Part shown: in pieces, positions 56,436-64,000 of the stretch
Position numbering within the stretch: position 1 is the stretch's first letter
Layout of the letters: the number at the start of each line of letters is the position of its first letter
Source of the DNA: Sphingomonas sp. YR710
GTDB lineage: Bacteria; Pseudomonadota; Alphaproteobacteria; Sphingomonadales; Sphingomonadaceae
Assembly (NCBI RefSeq): GCF_900101455.1
Contig: NZ_FMZJ01000002.1
Span: 62,001 to 126,000 of the forward strand
Length of the DNA: 64,000 nt
Direction of reading: 5' to 3'
Notes under the pieces: model-generated
Told to the model about the DNA's origin: nothing
Database searches by the model: none
What the model saw: the letters and a program-made list of their open reading frames with translations, nothing else
Made by a program: the position numbers and the translations under genes

Positions 56436-57367
56436 TGCGAACCGCGACGGCTGCTCTCGGCCTGATCTCGATCCTGCTGGCAGGCTGCACGACTGGCAGC
56501 AGGGTTGCTTCGACTGCCCCCGAGGCGGAAAAACGTCTGCGCAAGCGGCAATGCGACACGCTGGAAGCTTCGTTTAGACCCAGCCGCGACCGGGAAGGGC
56601 ATATCGACCTGTTCGGCGTCTCGATCGGCGGACGGTCCGCGACCGAAAACCGCAACAGCGCTACCGATGACTATCTCTTCGCACTGAATCGTATGCTGCT
56701 TTCTTGCAGGGAATGGCAGCGTTACCAGGTCTCGCCGCAGGAATTTCGGGCCGCGCAGGCCGAGTTGGCGCGCGCGGCGCAAGGCCCGCTGAAAGATGCC
56801 GCCGCACAACAATTGCTGCGCGATATCGCCAACGCATTCGAGGAAGCGAAACAAGGGCGCGATGCCAGCCAGGACGAGGTCACAAAACGCTTGACCGAAA
56901 TTCGCAGCGCGCTCGACCGGCCACCGGTTGATCCCTCGAACTGGACCGACACATTCCAGGCGTTCGATGCGCGGTTCGACCGGGTCGACGAACGTGTCGC
57001 AAATGTGGAGAAGCTTCTGGCCGCCAACGCGCCGGGAGATCGTTGTCGTGCCCACAAGCGATGGACCCTGCTGTTCGACAAGGGATCGCCTGTCGCCAAT
57101 CCGGACCGTTTAGCTGCGGTCACGAGCGAGGTTAGGACAGCGCTGTCTTTATCTCCTCAGGCTCGGATCGCGATCGTCGGCTTTGCTGACGGAAGCGGAA
57201 ATGAAGCTGCCAATCTGATACTGGCCCGCAATCGCGCGGCCCAAGTCGGCCGGGGGCTGCTGGCGGCCGGCATCGCCGTGGACATCGAGGCGGCCGAGGG
57301 CGTGACCCGGCGGCTCGGCGCCAATCCCGCGAGCAACCGGGCCGTGATAGTCTCGCTTTCCTGCTGA
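56435..57367 (+). CDS. Lipoprotein with OmpA-like C-terminal domain (second of pair)
   Basis: 310 residues. Lipoprotein signal ILLAGC with C18. A middle region (about 25-200) has no recognised domain but carries SIGGR (63-67) and DDY (78-80), a helical coiled part and an RFDRVDERVANVEKLL helix. Residues about 205-310 look like an OmpA C-terminal, peptidoglycan-binding type fold: WTLLFDKGSPV, then LSPQARIAIVGFADGSGNEAANLILARNRA and SNRAVIVSLSC. The DxxxR-type binding signature is not perfectly clear. Translationally coupled (TGATG) to the first lipoprotein. Confidence 0.82.
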   Translation: MRTATAALGLISILLAGCTTGSRVASTAPEAEKRLRKRQCDTLEASFRPSRDREGHIDLFGVSIGGRSATENRNSATDDYLFALNRMLLSCREWQRYQVSPQEFRAAQAELARAAQGPLKDAAAQQLLRDIANAFEEAKQGRDASQDEVTKRLTEIRSALDRPPVDPSNWTDTFQAFDARFDRVDERVANVEKLLAANAPGDRCRAHKRWTLLFDKGSPVANPDRLAAVTSEVRTALSLSPQARIAIVGFADGSGNEAANLILARNRAAQVGRGLLAAGIAVDIEAAEGVTRRLGANPASNRAVIVSLSC

Positions 57368-57394
57368 AACGCGTTCTCTTACCTTGGCGCCTCT

Positions 57395-58255
57395 TCAAGC
57401 CTTGGCGAATCTTGGCGCTTCGGCGTTGATGGTCGGCAGCGGGGCAATAACCTTGCGCAGGGTCCGCTCGGGGCCATCGCGTTCAACATTGCCGCGGGCA
57501 TGCTGCATCGTGAGGTTGTCGAAAACCAGAAGGTCGCCCTTCTGCCACCGATGTTCGTAAACCATCTCCGGCGCGTAGAGGTGATCGAATAGCCTGAGCA
57601 GAAGCGCCTCGCTTTGATCGTCAGGCAGTTCGACGATGTTGTGGGTCATTTGCTCGCTGACGTAGAGCAGGGGCTTTCCCGTGCGCGGGTGGATTTTCGG
57701 GATCGGCGTGATCGTCGACTGTTCGACCGAGCGCTGCGGCCTGAGCAGATCGTCGCCGCCCCGATGATAGACCTGGCCTGTCTGGTGGCGCGCATGCTTG
57801 CCCTCGACCTGTCGGCGCAGATCGTCCGGGAGCACCCGCCAGCCATATTCGCTGCTCGTCAGCGATGTCGTGGCCGATCCCGGCGCGACATCGAGCGCAT
57901 AGAGCGACAGCACCTGGAACGGCTGTTCGAACCACATCATGTCGGCATGGAACATCAGCCGGCCGCTGGGCGCGAGTCCATCTTCCTCCTTGTTCGAGAT
58001 ATGCCGTTCCTTGCGGTTTTCGGTCGCGCCCGGGCTGCCATCGCCGATCAGCATCCGGCAGATGCGATCCTGCCGGGCGAAATCGAGATCGAGGCCCCGG
58101 AAAAGCAGGGCCCCGCGTTCGTCAAAGGCCTTTCTGAGGGCAAGGCGATCGTCCCCGCTCCAATCGGCCGAAGGATCGAAATCGCCGATCTCCGCACCGA
58201 AAGGCCCGGGGAGGTTTCGTATCTCAACCGTCCTGGGCGCAATTTTCAACGACAT
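57395..58255 (-). CDS. TauD/TfdA-family Fe(II)/2-oxoglutarate dioxygenase
   Basis: 286 residues. Iron ligands H103 and D105 in FHADMMWF, distal H252 in NLTMQHARGN and an arginine for 2-oxoglutarate at R264 or R267 are in place; WQKGDLLVFDN precedes the distal His as is typical. Starts MSLKIAPRTVEIRNLPGPFG at 58255 with GGAGAG upstream. Divergent from the cytochrome P450 gene, so the two oxygenases may act in one pathway. Substrate unknown. Confidence 0.9.
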   Translation of the reverse strand: MSLKIAPRTVEIRNLPGPFGAEIGDFDPSADWSGDDRLALRKAFDERGALLFRGLDLDFARQDRICRMLIGDGSPGATENRKERHISNKEEDGLAPSGRLMFHADMMWFEQPFQVLSLYALDVAPGSATTSLTSSEYGWRVLPDDLRRQVEGKHARHQTGQVYHRGGDDLLRPQRSVEQSTITPIPKIHPRTGKPLLYVSEQMTHNIVELPDDQSEALLLRLFDHLYAPEMVYEHRWQKGDLLVFDNLTMQHARGNVERDGPERTLRKVIAPLPTINAEAPRFAKA

Positions 58256-58420
58256 GCATCTCTCCATCATGCACGCATCCTGCCATGGCAGTCCGGGCGC
58301 ATCTTTGATGGAAATCAATGCGCGGGTGTTCTAATTTCCGGATGCCTGCCGAACTTGCGCCAGATCAATGCTTCGCGGCCGCGATCGGCAGGGAGTGTGG
58401 CCCGATCGAGAGGAAGGTTT

Positions 58421-59647
58421 ATGAACATTCACGCAGTATCGAAAGGTGCCTGCCCCGCGCAAGCCGGGCGCGACGATCGCAAGACCGCCAAATCCATGGA
58501 GACGGGCCTGACGGTCTTTCCCGGAGCGAAAGTCTCCAACAGCTTCCAGTTCGGCCGTGAGGTGCTGCGTTCGCCGGAGATGCGACAGGCATCCAGCAGT
58601 TCCGACGAACAGGATATGAGCAATCCTTCCGAAATCTCGTTCTTCTTCCTGCATGGGGAGGAGCATAAGAAAAGACGCGCCTCGGTGGCCGGCTATTTCG
58701 CGCCCAAGGCGATCGTCAATCGATATCATCCGCTGATGCACGCCACGATGGATCGGATCATTGCCGATTTCCAGGCCAAGGGATCGGCCGTTCTCGACGA
58801 GATGAGCCTGCAACTGGCATCCGACGTCACGATGGAAATCGTAGGGCTGACCAACAGCGATCGCCAGGCGCTGACCCGGCGTATCAAGACGATCATGGGG
58901 GCCAATGACAGCTTCGACAAGCGCCGCTGGTACCGCTTCCTCCACGACAAGCTGCTGGGCTGGTATCACCATGCCGTCAGGGCGCGGCGGATGTTGGAAC
59001 TGTACAACACGGACATCCTGCCGGCCGCCGAAGCCCGTCGCGCGCATCCGGGCGACGATGTCATGTCCTACATGGTCCAGAACAATTATTCGCGAAAGGG
59101 CATGCTCGTCGAAGTGATGACCTATGCCGGCGCGGGCGTTTCGACCACGCGGGAGTTCATGGTGCTGGCGACGTGGCAGCTGTGCGATCACCCGGAGTTG
59201 AAGGAACGCTTCCTGGCCGGCACCGAGGAAGAGCAGTTCGCGATCATCGAGGAAATCCTGCGGCTCGATCCCATCGCCGGATATCTGTACCGCCGCCCGG
59301 TGAGCGACATCCCCGAAAGCGCGGAAGGCCCGATCCCGAAAGGACAGTTGCTGGCGGTCGATATCCGCGGGGTCAATTCCGATGAAAGCGTGGTCGGCGA
59401 ATGTCCGTACCAGATCGACCCCGACCGCGCGAAGCGCAGCAAGGTTGCGGGTTCGTGGCTGAGCTTTGGGGATGGGCCGCATCGCTGCCCCGGTTCGCAG
59501 GTCGCGCTGCATGAAAGCCGGATCTTCCTCGATCGGCTGCTGCGCGTGCCCGGCTTCAAGCTGGCAAGGCCGCCGAAGATCGGCTGGAGCATGTCGACCC
59601 AGGGATATGAATTGCGCGACGCGATCGTGACCTGCGATCGCGCGTGA
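58421..59647 (+). CDS. Cytochrome P450
   Basis: 408-residue soluble bacterial P450. Haem thiolate C356 in FGDGPHRCPG, ExxR at E278-R281 (EEILRLDP) and the K-helix/PERF-like region SDIPESAEGPIPKGQLLAVDIRGVN are present. The I-helix reads AGAGVSTTREF: the usual acidic residue before the conserved threonine is S241, an atypical feature. The start ATG at 58421 follows GAGAGGAAGG. No ferredoxin or reductase gene is adjacent, so electron partners lie elsewhere. Confidence 0.93.
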   Translation: MNIHAVSKGACPAQAGRDDRKTAKSMETGLTVFPGAKVSNSFQFGREVLRSPEMRQASSSSDEQDMSNPSEISFFFLHGEEHKKRRASVAGYFAPKAIVNRYHPLMHATMDRIIADFQAKGSAVLDEMSLQLASDVTMEIVGLTNSDRQALTRRIKTIMGANDSFDKRRWYRFLHDKLLGWYHHAVRARRMLELYNTDILPAAEARRAHPGDDVMSYMVQNNYSRKGMLVEVMTYAGAGVSTTREFMVLATWQLCDHPELKERFLAGTEEEQFAIIEEILRLDPIAGYLYRRPVSDIPESAEGPIPKGQLLAVDIRGVNSDESVVGECPYQIDPDRAKRSKVAGSWLSFGDGPHRCPGSQVALHESRIFLDRLLRVPGFKLARPPKIGWSMSTQGYELRDAIVTCDRA

Positions 59648-59658
59648 CGACGTATCGG

Positions 59659-59700
59659 AAGGCCAACTGGCGGCGGCGATCGTCGGCGCCGGTTGGCCTT
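59659..59700 (+). terminator. Terminator-like hairpin after the P450 gene
   Basis: AAGGCCAAC (59659-59667) pairs with GTTGGCCTT (59692-59700), and the stem can continue over one mismatch through GGCG/CGCC. It lies 12 bases after the P450 stop. The T-run is short. Confidence 0.65.
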
Positions 59701-59882
59701 TGCCGATTGATATCGTATTGGGCGCAAGGCCTTAATGCCGCCGCGATCGCCGGCTGACAGATAAGGCAATCGGGAATTCGGAAAGAATGCAGGTGCCCGC
59801 CAGGCGCCATGCGCAGCCGTGCGAGCAGCGGACAGTGAGGGGTATCCGATCCGCCCCAGCGCATGGGCTCGATTCATTCCGT

Positions 59883-59903
59883 TAATGAGAATCATTTGCA
59901 TTA
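59883..59903 (+). promoter_or_regulatory. Fur box upstream of the TonB receptor gene
   Basis: TAATGAGAATCATTTGCATTA is close to the Fur consensus GATAATGATAATCATTATC (AATGA-n-AATCATT core). It lies about 33 bases before the first ATG of the receptor gene, as expected for iron repression. The three following genes overlap and would be repressed together when iron is plentiful. Confidence 0.8.
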
Positions 59904-59935
59904 GCAAAGAGGCTGTGTAATTCGGCTCCAAACCC

Positions 59936-62044
59936 ATGGAGTCACCATTGATGCTTGAATTGCCCCTGCTTCTGCTTGCCCTCACCGCCACCGACAGCGA
60001 GGCCGCCGATAGTACGGCGCGCGACGAAATCGTCGTCACCGGCACCGTGGACGATAGTAGCGCGCCGGGCGACTATGCCGCGCGCGCCAGCCGCGCGGCG
60101 ACGCGGCTGGCGCTCAGCCCGCGCGAGACCCCCCAATCGGTGAGCATCGTCACCCGCGCGCAGATCGACGATTTCGCGTTGCGCGACGTCAATGCCGTGC
60201 TGGCCACGGCGACCGGGATCAACGTCCAGCAGGTGGAGACCGATCGTACTTATTATTCGGCGCGCGGCTTCGACATCACCAATTTCCAGATCGACGGCAT
60301 CGGCCAGCCTTTCGTCTATGGCTTGCAGAACGGATCGCTCGACACCGCGACCTATGAGCGGGTGGAGGTGCTGCGCGGCGCCAACGGGCTGCTTTCGGCA
60401 ACCGGCAACCCATCCGCCACGATCAATTTCGTGCGCAAGCGGCCGGGCAAGCAACTCGCCGCATCGGCCAGCCTGCTCTACGGTTCGTTCGATCAGGTAA
60501 GGCTCGATGGCGACGTCTCGGCACCGCTGACCCGGAACGGTTCGGTGCGGGCGCGGGTCGTCGGCGCCTATCAGGACAGCGATTCCTACCTCGATCGCTA
60601 TCATGGCCGCCGCGGCATCCTGTACGGCATCGTCGAGGCGGATATCGGCCCCGCCACGACGGTTTCGGCCGGCTATCAATATCAGAAGCACCTGACGACC
60701 GGCGGGCTATGGGGTGCGCTGCCGCTCTATGACGCGAACGGCAATCCGACCCATTATGCGCGATCGACGAGCACGTCGGCAGCGTGGAGCCGCTGGGCCA
60801 TCGAGGACCAGCAGATCTTCGGCGATCTGAGCCATGATTTCGGCGGCGGCTGGAGCGGCAAGGCAAGCGTGCTGCGCCACATGATCGACGAGCAGGACCG
60901 GCTGTTCTACGTCTATGGCAATCCCGATCCCGCAACCGGGGACGGCCTGTTCAGCTACCCGGGCGCCTTTCGCGGCCCGACCCGCGAGCTGACGCTCGAT
61001 GCTTATGTATCGGGCCCGGTCTCGCTGTTCGGCCGCACCCACGAACTGGTGTTCGGGCTCAACCGCGGCACCTCCCACCTCAAGCAATATTCGAGCTATC
61101 CGGCCGGGATCGGCACGCCGCTGCCCGGCACCAGCGCGTTCGACGGCAATTACGCCTTTCCCGCCTTCCCCGATTTCACGCTCAGCGCCGATTTCCGGAC
61201 GCGCCAGGATTCGGCCTATGGCCTCGCCCGCATCAATCCGGCGGATGGGATCAAGCTGATGGTCGGCGCCAACGTCACCCATGTGAAAGGCGAAGGCATA
61301 TCGTACGGCGTCGCCCGGGATTATGCGCTGACCCGCGCGCTGCCGTTCGTCGGCGTCACCGCCGATCTGGGCCCGACGATCAGCGCCTATGCGAGCTTCG
61401 CGACCATCTTCAATCCGCAATCCGAAATCGACGCCAGCCTGAAGGTGCTGCCGCCGATCGAGGGCGATTCGATCGAAGGTGGGCTGAAGGGCGAATGGTT
61501 CGGCGGGCGGCTCAACGCCAGCGCCGCCATCTTCCGCGTCCGCCAGCGCAACACCGCCGAAGCCGCCGGCTTCGACCTCTCCGCCGGGAAAACGATCTAC
61601 ACGACCGTCGATGCGACATCGAAAGGCATCGAATTCGACATCGCCGGCACGATCGCGCCGGGACTTCAGCTCAGCGGCGGCTACACCTTGTTGCGGATCG
61701 AGGGGCCGGACGGCGAGAAGGTGCGCACCTATGTGCCCCGTAATACGGCGCGGCTGAACGCGACCTACAGCCCGGCGGCGATCCCGAAGCTGAAGCTTGG
61801 CGCGGCCGTGCAATATCAAAGCGGTATCCGCCGCGTGCAGAACAGCGGCGCGACGGTGATCAGCCGCCAGCCGGCTTATGCGCTCGTCGACCTGATGGCG
61901 TCCTACCAGCTCGCGCGGGCATGGTCGGTCGCGCTCAACCTGCGCAACGTGACGAACCATACATATCTGACCAGCCTCTATTGGGATCAGGCCTATTATG
62001 GCCCGCCCCGCGCCGCGACGGTCACGCTGGGCTGGCGTTACTGA
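59936..62044 (+). CDS. TonB-dependent siderophore receptor
   Basis: 702 residues. N-terminal signal peptide LPLLLLALTATDSEA, a TonB-box-like DEIVVTG, then a plug domain (LSPRETPQSVSIVTRAQIDDF, RGFDITNFQIDGIGQPF) of the FpvA/FhuE siderophore-receptor type and a beta-barrel ending LGWRY. A start at 59951 (with GGAG 9 bases upstream) is an alternative to 59936. Imports a ferric siderophore across the outer membrane. No siderophore synthesis gene is in the window, so it may use exogenous siderophores. Confidence 0.94.
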   Translation: MESPLMLELPLLLLALTATDSEAADSTARDEIVVTGTVDDSSAPGDYAARASRAATRLALSPRETPQSVSIVTRAQIDDFALRDVNAVLATATGINVQQVETDRTYYSARGFDITNFQIDGIGQPFVYGLQNGSLDTATYERVEVLRGANGLLSATGNPSATINFVRKRPGKQLAASASLLYGSFDQVRLDGDVSAPLTRNGSVRARVVGAYQDSDSYLDRYHGRRGILYGIVEADIGPATTVSAGYQYQKHLTTGGLWGALPLYDANGNPTHYARSTSTSAAWSRWAIEDQQIFGDLSHDFGGGWSGKASVLRHMIDEQDRLFYVYGNPDPATGDGLFSYPGAFRGPTRELTLDAYVSGPVSLFGRTHELVFGLNRGTSHLKQYSSYPAGIGTPLPGTSAFDGNYAFPAFPDFTLSADFRTRQDSAYGLARINPADGIKLMVGANVTHVKGEGISYGVARDYALTRALPFVGVTADLGPTISAYASFATIFNPQSEIDASLKVLPPIEGDSIEGGLKGEWFGGRLNASAAIFRVRQRNTAEAAGFDLSAGKTIYTTVDATSKGIEFDIAGTIAPGLQLSGGYTLLRIEGPDGEKVRTYVPRNTARLNATYSPAAIPKLKLGAAVQYQSGIRRVQNSGATVISRQPAYALVDLMASYQLARAWSVALNLRNVTNHTYLTSLYWDQAYYGPPRAATVTLGWRY

Positions 62045-62583
62045 TGATGATGGCTGCAGGGCTGTTACCGCCGATCGGCGTGATGCTGCTGCGCCTCGGC
62101 TGGGGCGGGCGTCGTGCGATCATCGGCGCCGGCTGGATCGCGATCCTGGCCGGGATCGGTCTGCTCGGGCGTGCGAACGGCGCCTGGGGCATCGCGATCG
62201 GATCGGTGCTCGCGATGGCCGCCGCGGCGGCGTTGCTGGGCTGGGCCGCGTGGACGACACCGGTCCGGCCGGCGCGGACGGAGCGAGCGTCCCGGATGGT
62301 TGTGGTCGGCCCGAGGCGGCGGTTCGCCGGCCGCCTCGCCACCTTCGTCATCGTCGGGCCGGCCGGTTTCGCCGCGGCGCAGATCCTCGCGCTCGGGCTC
62401 CACGCAGCCGCCCGCGGCGCGGGCCAGGCCGAAGCCGACGCGACCGCGCTGGCGCTGCTGCTCCAGCCGGCCATATGGGCGGTGCTGATGACCGTGCAAT
62501 TGCTGTGCGCGCGGCGCCGCACGATGATCACAGTCGCAGCGGTGACGGCGGCAGCGGGCGGCCTTTTATGGGGGCTCGCATGA
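62044..62583 (+). CDS. Small polytopic membrane protein of the iron-uptake operon
   Basis: 179 residues with about four to five transmembrane helices (MMAAGLLPPIGVMLLRLGWG, IIGAGWIAILAGIGLLGRA and IGSVLAMAAAAALLGWAAW; later FVIVGPAGFAAAQILALGL and PAIWAVLMTVQLLCARRR). It overlaps the receptor stop (TGATG) and the PepSY start (ATGA). DUF3649-type membrane proteins occur in this position beside TonB receptors, but the assignment here is by context. Confidence 0.78.
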   Translation: MMMAAGLLPPIGVMLLRLGWGGRRAIIGAGWIAILAGIGLLGRANGAWGIAIGSVLAMAAAAALLGWAAWTTPVRPARTERASRMVVVGPRRRFAGRLATFVIVGPAGFAAAQILALGLHAAARGAGQAEADATALALLLQPAIWAVLMTVQLLCARRRTMITVAAVTAAAGGLLWGLA

Positions 62584-64000
62584 AAGTGGGCATGATCGAA
62601 GCGCCGCACACGATCGTCCGGCGCGCGCTGGGCGGCCATGCCGCGATCGGCCTGATTGCCGGCGGGCTGCTCTATCTCGTCTCGCTGTCCGGCGCCTTGC
62701 TCGTCGTCCGCGACCATTGGACGCGCTGGGAGCAGCCCGATGTCGCGGAAATGCAGGCGATCGCGCCCGACGCCGTACAGCGCGCGATCGGCGCCGTGAT
62801 GGCGCGCGATGCCGGCCGGCCACCGACATCGCATCTCAGCGTGCGCCTGCCCGGCGCCACCTTCCCGCGCACGATCGTCGCCACCGATCATGGCGAGGTC
62901 TATATCGGCCCTGACGGCCGGATCATCGCGCCGGCCGCACATCGCTGGACCGATTTCGTCGCCAATCTCCACATCTATCTGCACCTGCCCTCGACGATCG
63001 GGTTGGTGCTGGTCGGCATGCTGGGCGCGATGCTCGCCAGCCTGCTGGTCAGCGGCGTGATCGCGCATCCGCGAATCCTCCGCGATGCCTTCCGACTCCG
63101 CGCCCGCGCCGGCCGTCAGCTTGCCCGGGCCGACTGGCATAACCGGCTCGGCGTCTGGACCTTGCCGTTCGGGGTCGCGATCGCGCTGACCGGGGCGTTC
63201 ATCGGCCTCGCGACGGTCGGCGCCGGCCTGATCGCGAGGAGCGCCTATGGCGGTGACGTGGCGCGGGTCTATGCGCCGATTTTCGGCAGAGAGACGCCGC
63301 CCGACAAAAGGGCCGCGCCGCTGCCCGATGTCGCCGCCGCGCTCCGGACCCTGGCAGCCGCCTTCCCCGATCGTACGCCCACCTATGTGCTGCTCCATGA
63401 TCCGGGCACCGCCGGCCAGCGCATACAAATCCTGGCGCGGCCGGAGCGGCGGCTGATCTATGGCGAGAATCACGATTTCGACGCGCGCGGACGGCTGACC
63501 GGCGTGGTCGGGCTGTCCGACGGCAAGGCGGGCCAGCAAATGGCGGCGTCGGTCTATGGCATTCATTTCGGCGATTATGGCGGCATCCCGATCCGCCTGG
63601 CTTATATCGCGGGCGGGCTGGCGCTGTGCGCGATCACCGGGACCGGGATCGCGCTCTGGCTGGAAAAGCGCCGCAACCGCGGGCGGCCCGGCCCGCGCCT
63701 CGAAGCGATGTGGACGATGCTGTTGTGGGGGGCGCCAATGCTGACCGTCGCTATGGCATGGGCGGGCGGCGCGGGGCTGCCGCCCGCGATGATGGCCGGC
63801 ACCTTCTGGACGGGCCTGGCGATCGCCATGATCGCCGCGGCGGCCTTTCCGGGCCGGTTCGCGTCCCATGCCCTGCGGCGGTGGCTGGCGATCATGCTGT
63901 TCGCGGCCGCGCTGCTGCATGTCGTCCGCCATATCGACGCGCCGCCGGCGCTGACCGTGATCGACGCCATCCTCGCCGGCATCGCATTCGTCCTGCTGGC
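62580..64000 (+). CDS. PepSY-associated TM (iron-regulated membrane) protein, truncated by window end
   Basis: 473 residues visible with no stop before the window end. Starts MKVGMIEAPHTIVRRALGGH, then a TM helix near 23-45 (IGLIAGGLLYLVSLSGALLV), a PepSY-like periplasmic region, TM helices with LHIYLHLPSTIGLVLVGMLG, the family motif ADWHNRLGVWTLPFGVAIAL, a second periplasmic region and further helices. PepSY-TM proteins accompany siderophore receptors and are thought to reduce or release iron from the ferrisiderophore. Third gene of the Fur-controlled operon. Confidence 0.9.
   Translation, partial: MKVGMIEAPHTIVRRALGGHAAIGLIAGGLLYLVSLSGALLVVRDHWTRWEQPDVAEMQAIAPDAVQRAIGAVMARDAGRPPTSHLSVRLPGATFPRTIVATDHGEVYIGPDGRIIAPAAHRWTDFVANLHIYLHLPSTIGLVLVGMLGAMLASLLVSGVIAHPRILRDAFRLRARAGRQLARADWHNRLGVWTLPFGVAIALTGAFIGLATVGAGLIARSAYGGDVARVYAPIFGRETPPDKRAAPLPDVAAALRTLAAAFPDRTPTYVLLHDPGTAGQRIQILARPERRLIYGENHDFDARGRLTGVVGLSDGKAGQQMAASVYGIHFGDYGGIPIRLAYIAGGLALCAITGTGIALWLEKRRNRGRPGPRLEAMWTMLLWGAPMLTVAMAWAGGAGLPPAMMAGTFWTGLAIAMIAAAAFPGRFASHALRRWLAIMLFAAALLHVVRHIDAPPALTVIDAILAGIAFVLL

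Noticed and set aside
57395-59647. Isonitrile (pvc-type) or similar named biosynthetic cluster
   Set aside because: A TauD enzyme is present but no isocyanide synthase or other core enzyme is nearby.

Overview
The window reads as a chromosomal segment of an alphaproteobacterium of the Sphingomonadaceae (Sphingomonas-like). Evidence: high GC throughout, the order rnd-lptC-lptA-lptB-rpoN, the zapA / 6S RNA / 5-formyl-THF cyclo-ligase order, a tkt-gap-pgk-class I aldolase glycolytic block, and families of GC-rich extragenic palindromes between genes. It is mostly core genome. I found no transposase, phage gene, CRISPR array, rRNA or tRNA.

Layout. 1-4.9 kb: propionyl-CoA / short acyl-CoA catabolism on the minus strand (partial enoyl-CoA hydratase, methylmalonyl-CoA epimerase, thiolase, propionyl-CoA carboxylase beta) with a divergent ScfR/RamB-type regulator and TTTGCAAA-like sites between. 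4.9-9.7 kb: small membrane protein, then rnd-lptC-lptA-lptB-rpoN on the minus strand with a very large hairpin before rpoN. 10-15.8 kb: a two-domain cold-shock protein with a glycine-rich N-terminus, NAD synthase, a GGDEF protein, DUF2842, formyl-THF cyclo-ligase, 6S RNA, zapA and a small coiled-coil ORF. 16-22.5 kb: tkt, gap, pgk, a VOC protein, class I aldolase and thiE, with palindromic repeats. 22.5-28.6 kb: fumC, sspB-like, then hisB-hisH-hisA-hisF-hisE and a HIT protein. A tiny secreted PEP-CTERM-like gene with a sigma-54-type promoter sits between hisF and hisE.

28.7-41 kb: amino-acid permease, PfkB kinase, lipoprotein, exported MsrB, QueG, 3-hydroxyacyl-CoA dehydrogenase, MerR regulator, nucleoside transporter, queuosine-precursor transporter, argB, yggT, DUF167, folD, marC. 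41-48.3 kb: an envelope glycan/lipid glycosylation island (three large polytopic GT-C-like proteins, GtrA, a GT2 polyprenyl-phosphate glycosyltransferase, a methyltransferase). 48.4-54.3 kb: argG, two paralogous exported EF-hand proteins, a cyclopropane synthase-like methyltransferase, rlmN and a membrane protein.

54.4-64 kb is the most accessory-looking part. It holds an alpha/beta hydrolase, a two-gene lipoprotein operon (one with an OmpA-like domain), a divergent TauD dioxygenase / cytochrome P450 pair, and an iron-uptake operon behind a strong Fur box (TonB receptor, small membrane protein, PepSY-TM protein cut by the window end).

Best candidates for something undescribed are the sigma-54/PEP-CTERM-like mini-gene (27537-27803), the paired lipoproteins (55533-57367), the glycine-rich double cold-shock protein, and the P450/dioxygenase pair.
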